NCBI GenBank assembly: GCA_033816765.1
Contig: CM066289.1
Location: 1,612,001 to 1,676,000, forward strand
Direction of reading: 5' to 3'
From: Nothopassalora personata
Taxonomy: Eukaryota; Ascomycota; Dothideomycetes; Mycosphaerellales; Mycosphaerellaceae
Length of the DNA: 64,000 bases
The position numbers and the translations under genes were made by a program. Positions 11,725 through 22,444 of the stretch are shown piece after piece (positions within the stretch are counted from its first letter, which is position 1; every line of letters begins with the position of its first letter). The notes below the pieces were generated by a model. The model did not search any database, was not told the origin of the DNA, and was given only the letters and a program-made list of their open reading frames with translations.

Positions 11725-12128
11725 TGTTACGGAATAATTCCTATAGACCCTAGAATTATAACAACGAGACGAGCACGTAACTTATCCTACCTAAGCGCTT
11801 AGACTTAGGGCGATTAGACTGCTTATGCTTAGACTAATTAGACTACTTATACTTAGACTAATTAGACTAATTACCGAGATCTACGAATCTCCTTTATATT
11901 TAGGGTCGCTAAGAACCCCTTATAGTTTCGATGCGTTTAACTTACTGTTTAATATTACTGTTTAAAATACACTATAACATAACCTCTACCTTACTGCTAC
12001 TTAGTCTTTATAAGACAAGACAGCTACTACTTTATTACTCTCCCTCGACTTCCTATCGGCCCGAGAACAAACCTAATTAAGCTTGTCTTCTTAACTTGTA
12101 ATATTATTAGGTTATACTAAACCTAACA
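11725..12128 (+). repeat. 5' LTR of gypsy element
   Basis: Starts TGTTACGG at the end of the GTAATA repeat. The right end is set at CCTAACA (12128) because this gives 404 bp, close to the 410-bp 3' LTR; the end is therefore approximate. It includes a segment (about 11890-11945) nearly the same as one in the 3' LTR. No clear primer site to a known tRNA is seen just after it. Confidence 0.65.
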
Positions 12129-12189
12129 GCTTTAAACGCCCTCTACAATAGGAGACTAATAGAGTAAACGGGGAATACCCGCCCCTAGT

Positions 12190-13240
12190 AAAGTAAGTAG
12201 AGCCCGACGACCTTAGACCGCGAACGATGCTATTAATGCCTTAGCTACTTATATAGGCAACGACACCCTTAAGGTTAGTAAGCTAGAATACTACTATAGC
12301 GACCGAGACAAGTTCGACACTTAGGTCTCTTAGATAGATATATACTTCTTATTTAACTCTATGCCTAAGAACCTTAAGCCTATCTTTACTACTACCTTCT
12401 TAAGAGGACGAGTATAGCATTAGGTTAAACTATTCCTTAAGAAATACCTAGATAGTAATAGAGAAGACGATGCCGACGGAATCTTTAGGTTATACAACTA
12501 TCTTAAGCATACTATAAAGAGCGTCTTTAGTGTCTCTAAAAAGATTGCTACTGCCGTTCGTATTATTTAGCATTTAACCTAGAAGACATCTACTACCAAA
12601 TATGCTACTAAATTCTAGGAATACGCGTAACTTACCGATTAGGACAACAAAGTACTTTAAGTTATATACCGAAGAGGACTAAAGGAGCATATTAAAGACG
12701 AGTTAATAAGGGACGGTCGGAAGATCGATAGCTTAGGCGACCTCGTTAGAGTTACGATTAATCTTAACGATAAGCTCTATGAGAGAGCTATAGAACGACG
12801 ATACGACTCTAAGGTATCCGAAAAGGCTAGATATACACTAGGCTACGACAACCGTAATAGAGGCTTCTACGACAACTATAATAATAAGCCTAGGGACAAA
12901 CCGTACTACGGACTATAGCTAATAGAGCTCGACGTTACCGAAAAAGGTCGTAAGATTAGGAATAGTAACGGGAATAGAGCATCCCGGAGTTCGAAAGAAA
13001 TACGAACTTACTACGGATATAGTAAAACTAGCTACCTAGTAAGGGACTACCGCGGTAAGAATATAGTGCGCCGCGAACAGTTTAACATAATGCAACCCCA
13101 AACTAGTAAATCCGAGAGTAGCGTTAGATCTCGAGGAGATACCGACTATACTCGGAGAGTAGGGGAGAGAGCTAGTAATAGAAGTACGACGCCTCTCCTA
13201 GACCCCTTAGAAGGACGAGGAGGATACTATAGGTAACAAA
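12190..13240 (+). pseudogene. Gypsy gag, RIP-inactivated
   Basis: Degenerate retrotransposon gag. Readable stretches include a capsid-like segment (FRLYNYLKHTIKSVF, about 12485-12530) and a second one (DELIRDGRKIDSLGDL, about 12690-12740). A nucleocapsid zinc knuckle lies at 13006..13053 and now reads TYYGYSKTSYLVRDY: the three Cys and one His of a CCHC knuckle are all Tyr, the product expected from TGY-to-TAY and CAY-to-TAY change. Tryptophan and glutamine positions are TAG stops. Confidence 0.8.
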
Positions 13241-16200
13241 TAGTAGCTATTCTATTTAATGCAAAAAACTAGCTACGACAGTTTAATATAATAGTACGAA
13301 GAGTCGACTACGAGATCGAATCCGAATCTCGAAATAGTTATAGAAGCCTTTATTAGCGATTCTATTACTAAGTCTCGTGTTAAGTTCACTACGCCGCGAA
13401 ATTAGACGTAGGGTATTAGCCTTAGTAACTAAGAGGAACCCTAAGAGTAACGTATAGGTAAAACGCTACGTTCCGAGAAGTAGACATCGACGAATCCTAC
13501 TTTAACGATAATAGAAGCGATAAAGAAAACTAAGACCTAGGATAGAACGAATCGTAGTTACCGGAACTATAGGAAGAAAGTTAAGAAACTACCGGGCTAG
13601 ATACTATCGAGGAAGATTAGGATCCGGAAGAATTAAGCGAAGAAGATTCCTCCGAAGGAGAAGAGAGCGACACTAACGATAATAATAAATAACTAACCTT
13701 TACGATTAATGCACCTAAGAAATTATATAACATAGTCGTATACCTATAAAGAAGGCACGAAGAATTCCTACCTAAGATAGGCGGACGAAGAATACTATAC
13801 TCTATTAAGTTTAATAAGACACTCGACACCCTACGAGGTATAGCCTAGGGATACCTACTTATAGAAACAACCGAGAATCTAGTAACCGCTATTATAGTTC
13901 GAACGACTACCGATAGGGAGCCGAATAATAGGAACCGGATACCTTATACCGTTAGGAACATTTATATCGAATAAATTACGTAACGTAGTATAATACGTAC
14001 GCGTACTCTACTTAGAAACGTAGAAGATCTAGGAACGTTACCGAATGTAGGTGCGGATATAGAAAGGCTCGCGCTAGGTTTAAGCGGAGGCCTCGAGATA
14101 CAAAGTACGACGTTCTATATACGAATAGGGAAAAGGATCGACTCCCTAGGAATAAGCGACCGAAGGGAGTTATACGATATAGAAAAGGCTTAAGCATTAC
14201 TAACGACAATAGTGTTTCGAACTAAGATTATCGTTAATAGGTATAAGATAGATACTATAATAGATTCCGGAGCGAACGGGAACTTTATCTCCGAATTATT
14301 TATTATAAGACTTAGGATCGCTACCTATAAGAAGAAAGAGGGTTATAAATTAATCGCGGTAGACGGATTATCCCTACCTAGCGTAGAGCGCGAGACGATA
14401 CCGCTACTACTTACTATCTAACGGCACTACGAGGAGATTATCTTAGATATTACTAACATAGCTAGTTATAATATCGTACTAGGTATGCCTTAGTTAAGAA
14501 AGTATAATCTAGTAATCGACTAGAGAAGAGGAGTACTTACATTTAGGGAATGCGACTACGTTATCGACATTCAGCCTATATAGCGGTAGCGTTCGCTAGT
14601 AGATAAGGTAAGGAGACAGATAAATAGGATATAATTGTTACGGTCCGGTACGATCGTGCACGTGGAAGAACTTCATTCGTTGGGAATAGGGACACGCGCT
14701 GCCAATGAGCGGGCGCTCTTGTGTGACTCATAGCAGAGCGCTCTTAGTGCTCTACCGAGAGAGCAGGACAGACCGCGCCAAGACATGGCACTATATAGAC
14801 GACGCTCTTTTGCAAGTAGATAGGAGCTTCGTGCTCAACTCATTTTAAGTATACACCATATACTGTTTGGGACCACTACCTTCTCAACAAGTCAGAGACA
14901 TCACTGCAAAGATCCAAGCCCAGTTGGGATAACGTACAGCGGTTCCTAACAATAATATAGCTTACGCCGACTAGAAGGATAGAAGAACTACCTTTAACCG
15001 GGATAGACACTAGCGTAGGGCCGCCGGGTTACGAAGTTACTAGTAGTAATAGAAGTAACGTACTATCGAAGAATACTAACATCTTAGAGTTAAGTATTCC
15101 TAAGGAGTATCGTAAGTAGTCGCGACTCTTTAAAGAGGAAAGAGGTAAGGATGCCTTACCTAAGTATTAACTATAGGATTATAAGATAAACATTTAGCTA
15201 GGGAAAGAGCCTCTATAGGGACCCCTATATTAAATGTCTAAGAAAGAGCTATAGACCCTACGAGAATAGCTAAAGGAGAAGCTAGCTAAAGGATAGATAA
15301 GAAGATCCACCTTAAGTGTAGGAACTCTATATATGTTCGTTCTAAAAGTAAACGGGAAGTTACGACTCGTATAAGACTATAGGAAGTTAAACGAGATTAC
15401 GATTAAGAACCGATACCCGCTACCTAACATCGAAGAAGTGTAAGATAGATTAACCGGATTAGACTAGTACACGAAGATTAACCTACGAGATGCCTTCTAC
15501 GCTATACGAATAGCGGAAGGAGAAGAATGGAAGACCGCTTTTAGAATAAGATACGGACTCTACGAATTCTTAGTTATGCTAATGGGATTAACTAACGCAC
15601 CCGCATCCTGTTAGGACCTTGTTAACGAGACACTTAGAGACCTACTCGACGTATGCGTTATCGCATACATGGACGACATACTAGTCTACACGAAAGGATC
15701 CCTATAGAAACACATAAGACAAATCTAGGACGTCTTCGAACGACTCGCATATTTAGAATTTAAGACGGCACCCGAGAAATGCGAATTCTATAAGAAAGAA
15801 GTTAAATTCTTAGGCTTCATTATTAGTACTATAGGGATAACGATCGACCCTACGAAGACACAGTTAATTAGAGAATAGCTAGAACCGAAAACAATTAAGG
15901 ACGTACAATCATTCCTTAGACTAGCGAACTATAACCGGAAATTCATTAAGGATTACTTAAAGACAGTAGTACTAATAACGATGCTTATAAGAAAGGACGT
16001 TACTTAGAAATAGGGAAAAGAACAGATTAAAGCATTCGAGAAACTTAAAGAATAATGCGCTTTAGCCCCTACGCTTCGACTATTTGATAGTAGTAAGGAA
16101 GTCCACATCGAGACCGATGCGTCTAATATAGCAATAGGCGCGTGTCTAACATAGATACACGATGGGTAAAGACACCTAGTAGCCTATTACTCCCGGAAAA

Positions 16201-17890
16201 TGACTACAGCGGAACAGAACTACGACATCTATAATAAAGAGCTTCTAGCTATTATTGCTACTATGCAATATTAGAGAGTATATATCGAGGGCCTACCGAA
16301 GTTAACGATTCTTTCTAACTATAAGAATCTTACGTACTTTACGACGACGAAAGAACTTACCCGAAGGCAAGCCCGCTAGTCGGAGCTACTAGGGCAGTAT
16401 AAGTTCGAAATTAAATATACTCTAGGACGAGAGAACGGCCGCGCCGACGCGCTAAGCCGAAGAAGCAACTACATAGAAGGAAAAGAACTAGTGCAACATA
16501 AGATATTAAAGACGAACCCCGACGGAAGTCTTAGTACTAACATAAGAGAATTTAATAACATCGTACGGATATTAGGCGATAGGGACGAACAATTCCCTAT
16601 ATCGTAAGGAAAATACTAAGTACCTAAGGATCGAGAAGAAGAATGCATACGAAAACATTACGACGGACTAACTTATAGACACCCCGGAACTTTAAAAACG
16701 ATAGACCTAATATAACGTAGTTTCTCATTTCTATAGATAAGACTTAAGGTGTTACGCTACATTAAACAATGCGTATACTGCTAACGAAATAAGGCTACGA
16801 GACACGCAAAATACGGTTACCTATAGTTTAGAACACTACCGATAAAACTATAGGACGAAGTTATAATAGACTTTATTACGAAACTCCTACCGTTAAAGGA
16901 TTAAGTTACGAAATAACCATACGACATAATACTAGTTATAGTTAATAGACTTACGAAATACGCACACTTTATTCCTACATCGGAAACGTATAATGTAGAG
17001 TAGCTCGGATACCTCGTACTAGATAGACTTATCAGATACTACAGATTCCCTTAAGCGTTTATAACGGATAGAGATAAGCTATTCACATTAAACTACTAGA
17101 AGACGCTTATAGGAACGATCGGAATTAAACATAAGCTATTAACAGCATATTATCCGGAGATAGACGGATAAACCGAAAGGATGAATTAAACGCTAGAACA
17201 ATACCTACGACACTACATTAACTATGTATAAGACAACTGGGTTTTATTACTGCTAATAGCGTAGATTGCACTAAATAACCACAAATCGGAGACAACTTCA
17301 ACGACGCTATTTTATGCGAACTTTAGTAAAGATCCTAACCTATTCGAAACACCTAGATCCTATCCATAGGCCGAGAGAGCAATCGTGACGACGGATACTC
17401 TTAAGGAAGTGTATAAAGAAACACGCAAGGCGATCGAAGATATATAACGAAAACCGTCTTAACAACGGTAGAACACGAGAAAAATAGCACCTCTACTAAA
17501 AGAGGGAGATAAGGTCTATCTCCTTACAAAAAACTTAAGAATAAGAAGATAGACTAAGAAACTAGATTACGTTAAGGTCGGACCATTTTTAATCGACAAA
17601 GTCGTAGGACTAGTTAACTATCGACTACGACTACTACCTAACGTAAAAATCCACCTAGTCTTCCATATCTCTAAGCTAGAACCCGCAGACGCCGAAACAT
17701 CCTACTAGGAGAGCTTTCATTTCGAGCCGGAAGTAGAAAACGAATTTAAAGTCGAAAAAATCCTAGATAAAAAGGGTTAGCGATACCTTATTAAATGGAA
17801 GGGATACGACGAATTAGAAAATACCTAGGAACTAAAAGAAAACCTACGAAACTGTTAGTAGAAGATTCGGGAGTATTAAAACGGCGCTTG
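13241..17890 (+). pseudogene. Gypsy pol with chromodomain, RIP-inactivated
   Basis: Degenerate polyprotein. In order: an acidic linker (about 13615-13690); aspartic protease with DSGANGNF at about 14263; a nested solo LTR (14636..14951); reverse transcriptase at about 15330-15900 with KLRLV, YPLPNI and an intact YMDD at 15666..15677; RNase H at about 16060-16480 (ETDASNIAIGA, NKELLAI, GRENGRADALSR); integrase at about 16650-17300 (RHPG, VIIDFITKLLP, FITDRDKLF); and a C-terminal chromodomain at about 17740-17835 (VEKILDKKG, YLIKWKGYDELENT), which marks the chromovirus lineage that targets heterochromatin. Stops are almost all TAG at expected Trp or Gln positions. No product can be made. Confidence 0.88.
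14636..14951 (+). mobile_element. Solo LTR nested in gypsy pol
   Basis: 316 bp, TGTTACGGTCC to CCTAACA, with perfect 5-bp duplications ATAAT at 14631..14635 and 14952..14956. It has a TATA-like box (CTATATAGAC, 14791..14800) followed by the region conserved with the copy at 9887..10212, which sets U3 on the left and plus orientation. Its composition is normal for host genes, unlike its surroundings. Confidence 0.9.
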
Positions 17891-17938
17891 CTTAGAAGTA
17901 ACTATACTATAAGACATAGTAACTTTTGAGTAAACGGA

Positions 17939-18012
17939 CGACTAGAGTAGGAATCGAACCTACGACCTTAAGAGTGTAGATAGCTTACGCTCTACTACTA
18001 AGCTACCTAGCC
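17939..18012 (-). tRNA. tRNA-like sequence inside gypsy element, probably defective
   Basis: Read on the minus strand the 74 nt fold as a cloverleaf: a 7-bp acceptor stem (GGCUAGG with UCUAGUC, two G-U pairs), a D arm (GCUU/GAGC), and a T arm (GUAGG, loop UUCGAUU, CCUAC) with the standard B-box sequence. The middle resembles a tRNA-Lys variable region (AGGUC), but the anticodon stem closes with only UAAG/CUUA around an oversized loop, so no anticodon can be named. RIP changes in the T stem (GUAGG for a likely GUGGG) are possible. It lies between pol and the antisense ORF, opposite to the direction of the element. Functional status is doubtful. Confidence 0.6.
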
Positions 18013-18052
18013 GATTAATAAGAACAGGGACACAACTCATAAATAAATACCC

Positions 18053-18616
18053 TTACGAAGGAGACGGCTAAGCTACCGACGGCACCGTCTCGCTAGAAGG
18101 AGAAAGCTAGAAGTCGTCCGGAAGACCTTCGACAGCACTCTAGGTCTAAGGAGACAAGGATAGATTAGGAGCATTAGGATCCGCGTCTACTATAGCGTAC
18201 TCCTACACCCCTGGATCCTCGCCTAGTAATAACCGATCTTCTAATGAACGACCCTCCGTAACCTTCTAATTAACCGCATCTAATTGCTTACGAAGGCGCA
18301 TTTCCTTTATATGCGCTTCTATTAAGGCATCCTGCCTTTTACTAAGAATCCTCTTCGCGGTATCTAGTTCCTATAACAATTTCTTCCGCTAAAGCGATAA
18401 GCGCTTCTACTCGCCCTCGGTTACCCTCGCATTACAACTCTTTAGATTCCGCTGCTAGCACTCGGAATAGCGACTAGATGAGATGTATACCTTGCACACA
18501 CGGCCCTCCTTTTAATAAGAATTATACGGACGCATCGCGGTATCGCCGTTACGAAAGATCTACTAGGCTTTCTTCTTACGGCGAGCGGTAGATTTAGATT
18601 AGGAGGAAGAAGACAT
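18053..18616 (-). pseudogene. Antisense accessory ORF of gypsy element, RIP-inactivated
   Basis: On the minus strand, from ATG at 18616 to TAA at 18053, 188 codons read as protein apart from internal stops that are almost all TAG (one or two TAA), the codons RIP makes from CAG, CAA or TGG. The readable protein begins with Ser and a basic stretch (STARRKKKA). It then has a Cys-containing stretch (VCKVYISSSRYSEC, later KSCNARV), a charged helical part likely to form a coiled coil (about residues 70-125, LIEAHIKEMRLRKQL), and an acidic Pro/Ser tail. I do not recognise its function. The Cys spacing recalls small zinc-binding DNA-interaction modules, which is a guess. A TAG at 18068..18070 may be the true end. 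Confidence 0.55.
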
Positions 18617-18678
18617 CGTTACGAGACACAAAAAGGAAGTACAACATAACTTATGAAGCTCTAGGATAGAGCTAGGCT

Positions 18679-18691
18679 AAAAGGGGGATAG
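18679..18691 (+). promoter_or_regulatory. Polypurine tract of gypsy element
   Basis: AAAAGGGGGATAG lies directly before the TGTTACGG that opens the 3' LTR. This is the position and composition of the plus-strand primer of LTR retrotransposons. Confidence 0.8.
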
Positions 18692-19101
18692 TGTTACGGT
18701 TCTAATCTAGGGCTAAAGGAAGCTAACTAATTAGACCTCTACAATTGGTAGGCGCTTCCGCCCGAGAAGTGCTCTCTCGCCCGTAGGAATGAAACTAAGG
18801 AACCGAGAGAACAACTGAAGTGATCTCTTTAACCTCGCTAATCTCGGTGATCTCGAGAGAACATAGAGAGTATAGAGAGTACGGAGAGTAACGCTCTATC
18901 TCCTTTGTATTTAGGAACGCTAAGAAACCCTTATAGTTCTAATGCGTTTAACTTATGTTACTATCTTACTAATTAGAATACAACTCTTATTCCTATTATT
19001 CATCTTTGCTTAGCTTGCTTTAGCCTCTCTAAAGAATAATACCGCTACGTGACTTGACTTATCTCTCTTTTGAGACTAGCCCTAGAACGAGACAATAACA
19101 A
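18692..19101 (+). repeat. 3' LTR of gypsy element
   Basis: 410 bp, TGTTACGG to AATAACA. It shares with the 5' LTR the first eight bases and a core at about 18897-18955 (CTCCTT, TTTAGG, CGCTAAG, TTATAGTT, AATGCGTTTAACTTA). The U3 part differs throughout. Confidence 0.75.
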
Positions 19102-21215
19102 GTACGCGTGCGTGTTATACTACGTTACGTAATTCATTCGATATAAATGTTCCTAACGGTATAAGATATCTAGTTCCTATTATTTGGCTCCCTATCGGTA
19201 GTCGTTCTATAATAGCGGTTACTAGATTTTCGGTTATTTCTATAAGTAGGTATCCCTAGGCTATACCTCGTAGGGTGTCGAGTGTCTTATTAAACTTAAT
19301 AGAGTATAGCATCCTTCGTCCGCCTATCTTAGGTAGGAATTCCTCGTACCTTCTTTATAGGTATACGATTATATTATATAATTTCTTAGGTGCATTAATC
19401 GTAAAGGTTAGTTGTTTATTGTCGTCGTTAGTGTCGCTCTCTTCTCCTTCGGAGGAATCTTCTTCGCTTAATTCTTTCGGATCCTAATCTTCTTCGATAG
19501 TATCCAGCCCGGTAGTTTCTTAACTTTCTTCCTATAGTTCCGGTAACTACGATTCGTTCTATCCTAGGTCTTAGTTTTCTTTATCGCTTCTATCGTCGTT
19601 AAAGTAGGATTCGTCGATGTCTACTTCTCGGAACGTAGCGTTTTACCTATACGTTACTCTTAGGGTTCCTCTTAGTTACTAAGGCTAATACCCTACGTCT
19701 AATTTCGCGGCGTAGTGAACTTAACACGAGACTTAGTAATAGAATCGCTAATAAAGGCTTCTATAACTATTTCGAGATTCGGATTCGATCTCGTAGTCGA
19801 CTCTTCGTACTATTATATTAAACTGTCGTAGCTAGTTTTTTGCATTAAATAGAATAGCTACTATTTGTTACCTATAGTATCCTCCTCGTCCTTCTAAGGG
19901 GTCTAGGAGAGGCGTCGTACTTCTATTACTAGCTCTCTCCCCTACTCTCCGAGTATAGTCGGTATCTCCTCGAGATCTAACGCTACTCTCGGATTTACTA
20001 GTTTGGGGTTGCATTATGTTAAACTGTTCGCGGCGCACTATATTCTTACCGCGGTAGTCCCTTACTAGGTAGCTAGTTTTACTATATCCGTAGTAAGTTC
20101 GTATTTCTTTCGAACTCCGGGATGCTCTATTCCCGTTACTATTCCTAATCTTACGACCTTTTTCGGTAACGTCGAGCTCTATTAGCTATAGTCCGTAGTA
20201 CGGTTTGTCCCTAGGCTTATTATTATAGTTGTCGTAGAAGCCTCTATTACGGTTGTCGTAGCCTAGTGTATATCTAGCCTTTTCGGATACCTTAGAGTCG
20301 TATCGTCGTTCTATAGCTCTCTCATAGAGCTTATCGTTAAGATTAATCGTAACTCTAACGAGGTCGCCTAAGCTATCGATCTTCCGACCGTCCCTTATTA
20401 ACTCGTCCTTAATATGCTCCTTTAGTCCTCTCCGGTATATAACTTAAAGTGCTTCGTCGTCCTAATCGGTAAGTTACGCGTATTCCTAGAATTTAGTAGC
20501 ATATTCGGTAGTAGATGTCTTCTAGGTTAAATACTAAATAACACGAACGGCAGTAGTAATCTCATTAGAGACACTAAAGACGCTCTTTATAGCATACTTA
20601 AGATAGTTATATAACCTAAAGATTCCGTCGGCATCGTCTTCTCCGTTACTGTCTAGATATTTCCTAAGGAATAGTTTAACCTAATACTATACTCGTCCTC
20701 TTAAAAAGGTAGTAGTAAAGACAGGCTTAAGGTTCTTAGGCATAGAGTTAAATAAGAAGTACATGTCTATCTAAGAGACCTAAGTGTCGAACTTGTCTCG
20801 GTCGCTATAGTAGTATTCTAGCTTACTAACCTTAAGGGTGTCGTTGCCTATATAAGTAGCTAAGGCATTAATAGCATCGTTTGCGGTCTAAGGTCGTCGG
20901 GCTCTACTTACTTTACTAGGGGCGGGTGTTCCCCGTTTACTCTATCGGTCTCCTATTGTAGAGAGCGTTTAAAGCTGTTAGGTTTAGTATAACCTAATAA
21001 TATTACAAGTTAAGAAGATAAGCTTAATCGGGTTTATTCTCGGGCCGATAGGAAGTCGAGGGAGAGTAATAAAGCAGTAGCTATCTTTTCTTACAAAGAC
21101 TAAGCAGTAGTAAGGTAGAGATTAGGTTGTAGTGTATTCTAAACAGTAATATTGAATAGTGAGTTAAACGCCTCGAAGCTATAAGGGATTCTTAGCGTTC
21201 CTAAATATAAAGGAA
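19102..21215 (-). mobile_element. Inverted 5' fragment of the same gypsy family
   Basis: This 2.1-kb segment is the reverse complement of about 11890-14007, that is, from inside the 5' LTR core through gag to just before the protease. The match is continuous, with scattered, mostly C/T and G/A differences; short antisense frames at 13617..13829 and 19275..19487 differ at only 6 of 70 codons. The fragment starts exactly where the 3' LTR of the full element ends. The rest of this second copy is not in the window. The zinc knuckle is mutated to Tyr here as well. Confidence 0.88.
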
Positions 21216-22269
21216 ATTATTATTAATCTGCTCTAATCGGTTGATCTACTTTACAGATTATATAGAGCAATAGATCAATTAGTATCGTGCTCTATTCTAA
21301 TCTATTAATCTGTTTTATAGATTATATAGAGCAATAGATTACTCTACGGTAGCTGTGCCTTTCCGGCTGTAGTTACGCCCACTTAACTATAGAGGCTCTA
21401 AGTGGTCGCTAAGCATTAGCTCAATCTAACCGGTAACAATCTAACCCTAGTTTAGTAGGTTAGTAATACTACCTTTAGTAGTTAGAAGCTTCTTCTTATA
21501 GAAGGCAACCTTAAGAGATACTATAGTAAGCTATAAGGTTATATTCCTCTTAGTAATCTTACGCTTACTCTCGATAATCTACTTAACTAACCTAAGTGCC
21601 TTAATAAGGGTCTTACGCTTAGAGAGCCTACTAGATATAGGTAGACCCTTTCTACTATTACTAGGAGGACGCTTATTAGGATTGTTACCGTTACTAGAAC
21701 TAGTTCTACTACTAAATACATTACTAGTGCTACTAAACTAGTGTATAGAAGTCTACTTAACAACATCTACGATAATGCTACTTATATATTAGCAAACACC
21801 CTTAAAATACTATTATATATATAGTATACCTTACTAAAGCTTCTTAAAAAGCTTTAAGAATATACGTATAGTAGTTGTTAGTGCATATAAGTATATATAG
21901 TAGTCTAGAAGGGGGTAAGAGAGGTATAAAGTAGTATAAAGTAGAGAGAGTTACTTAGTAAAGAACTAGTATCTTCAATATATACCTATAAGGTCTATAC
22001 GTTACTACCTAGCTATAAGAGTCTTCTTAAGCCGAGAGAACCTTCTATTTACTTCTAAAAGCGAAAAGATAAGGCCTAAATATGTCTAAAAGTAGGTCTA
22101 TAAAGATCTCTTATATATATAGATCTAATAAGATAGCTATCCTTAGTATATGCCTACTTATAGCTAATCTAGTATCTAAAGCTAGCAAAGGTGTTTAAGA
22201 CTAATATAGCAACATAGGTAATATTAAGTTAATTAGACTACCTTTATAGCAGTTAGTCTAAAGGGGGAG
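21216..22269. mobile_element. Degenerate retroelement remains
   Basis: AT-rich, TAG-rich sequence of the same RIP style with no readable domain. It includes a direct repeat of about 20 bp (AGATTATATAGAGCAATAGA at about 21257 and 21317). The right end (AAGGGGGAG, 22261..22269) looks like a polypurine tract leading into an LTR, so at least the last few hundred bases are probably the 3' end of a further LTR element. Confidence 0.55.
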
Positions 22270-22444
22270 TGTTATAAATTAGGTAACTAATGGCTATATT
22301 AGTTAGGACTTAGTATATATATACTATATTACACTATTTTAGTAGCTAGACAGTCTTACACCCTGTAGCAATTCATAAGGGTTACTAATCCACCCTATCG
22401 TTTCAATCTAGAAGCTTACACTCGTTAAATACCTATTTACAACA
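22270..22444 (+). repeat. LTR of a further element
   Basis: 175 bp with TGTTATAAATTAG and TTTACAACA ends directly after a purine-rich tract. No partner LTR was found in the window. It marks the right border of the island; gene-like base composition begins after it. Confidence 0.65.

Larger units (their letters stand above)
11725..19101 (+). mobile_element. Ty3/gypsy chromovirus-type LTR retrotransposon, dead
   Basis: A 7.4-kb element on the plus strand: 5' LTR, gag, aspartic protease, reverse transcriptase, RNase H, integrase, chromodomain, then about 800 bp holding a tRNA-like sequence and an antisense ORF, a polypurine tract and a 3' LTR. All frames contain RIP-type stops. A 316-bp solo LTR is nested between protease and RT. 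The two LTRs share a core but differ in most of U3 and in U5 detail, and the flanking pentamers (TAATA left, AGTAC right) do not match, so the element may be a recombinant rather than one simple insertion. CpG dinucleotides remain common while TpG and CpA are rare. Confidence 0.88.

Noticed and set aside
13617..13829. Minus-strand ORF of 70 codons, similar to one at 19275..19487 plus
   Set aside because: Both are the same antisense frame within gypsy gag-pol copies in opposite orientation; their similarity shows the inverted repeat, not a gene.
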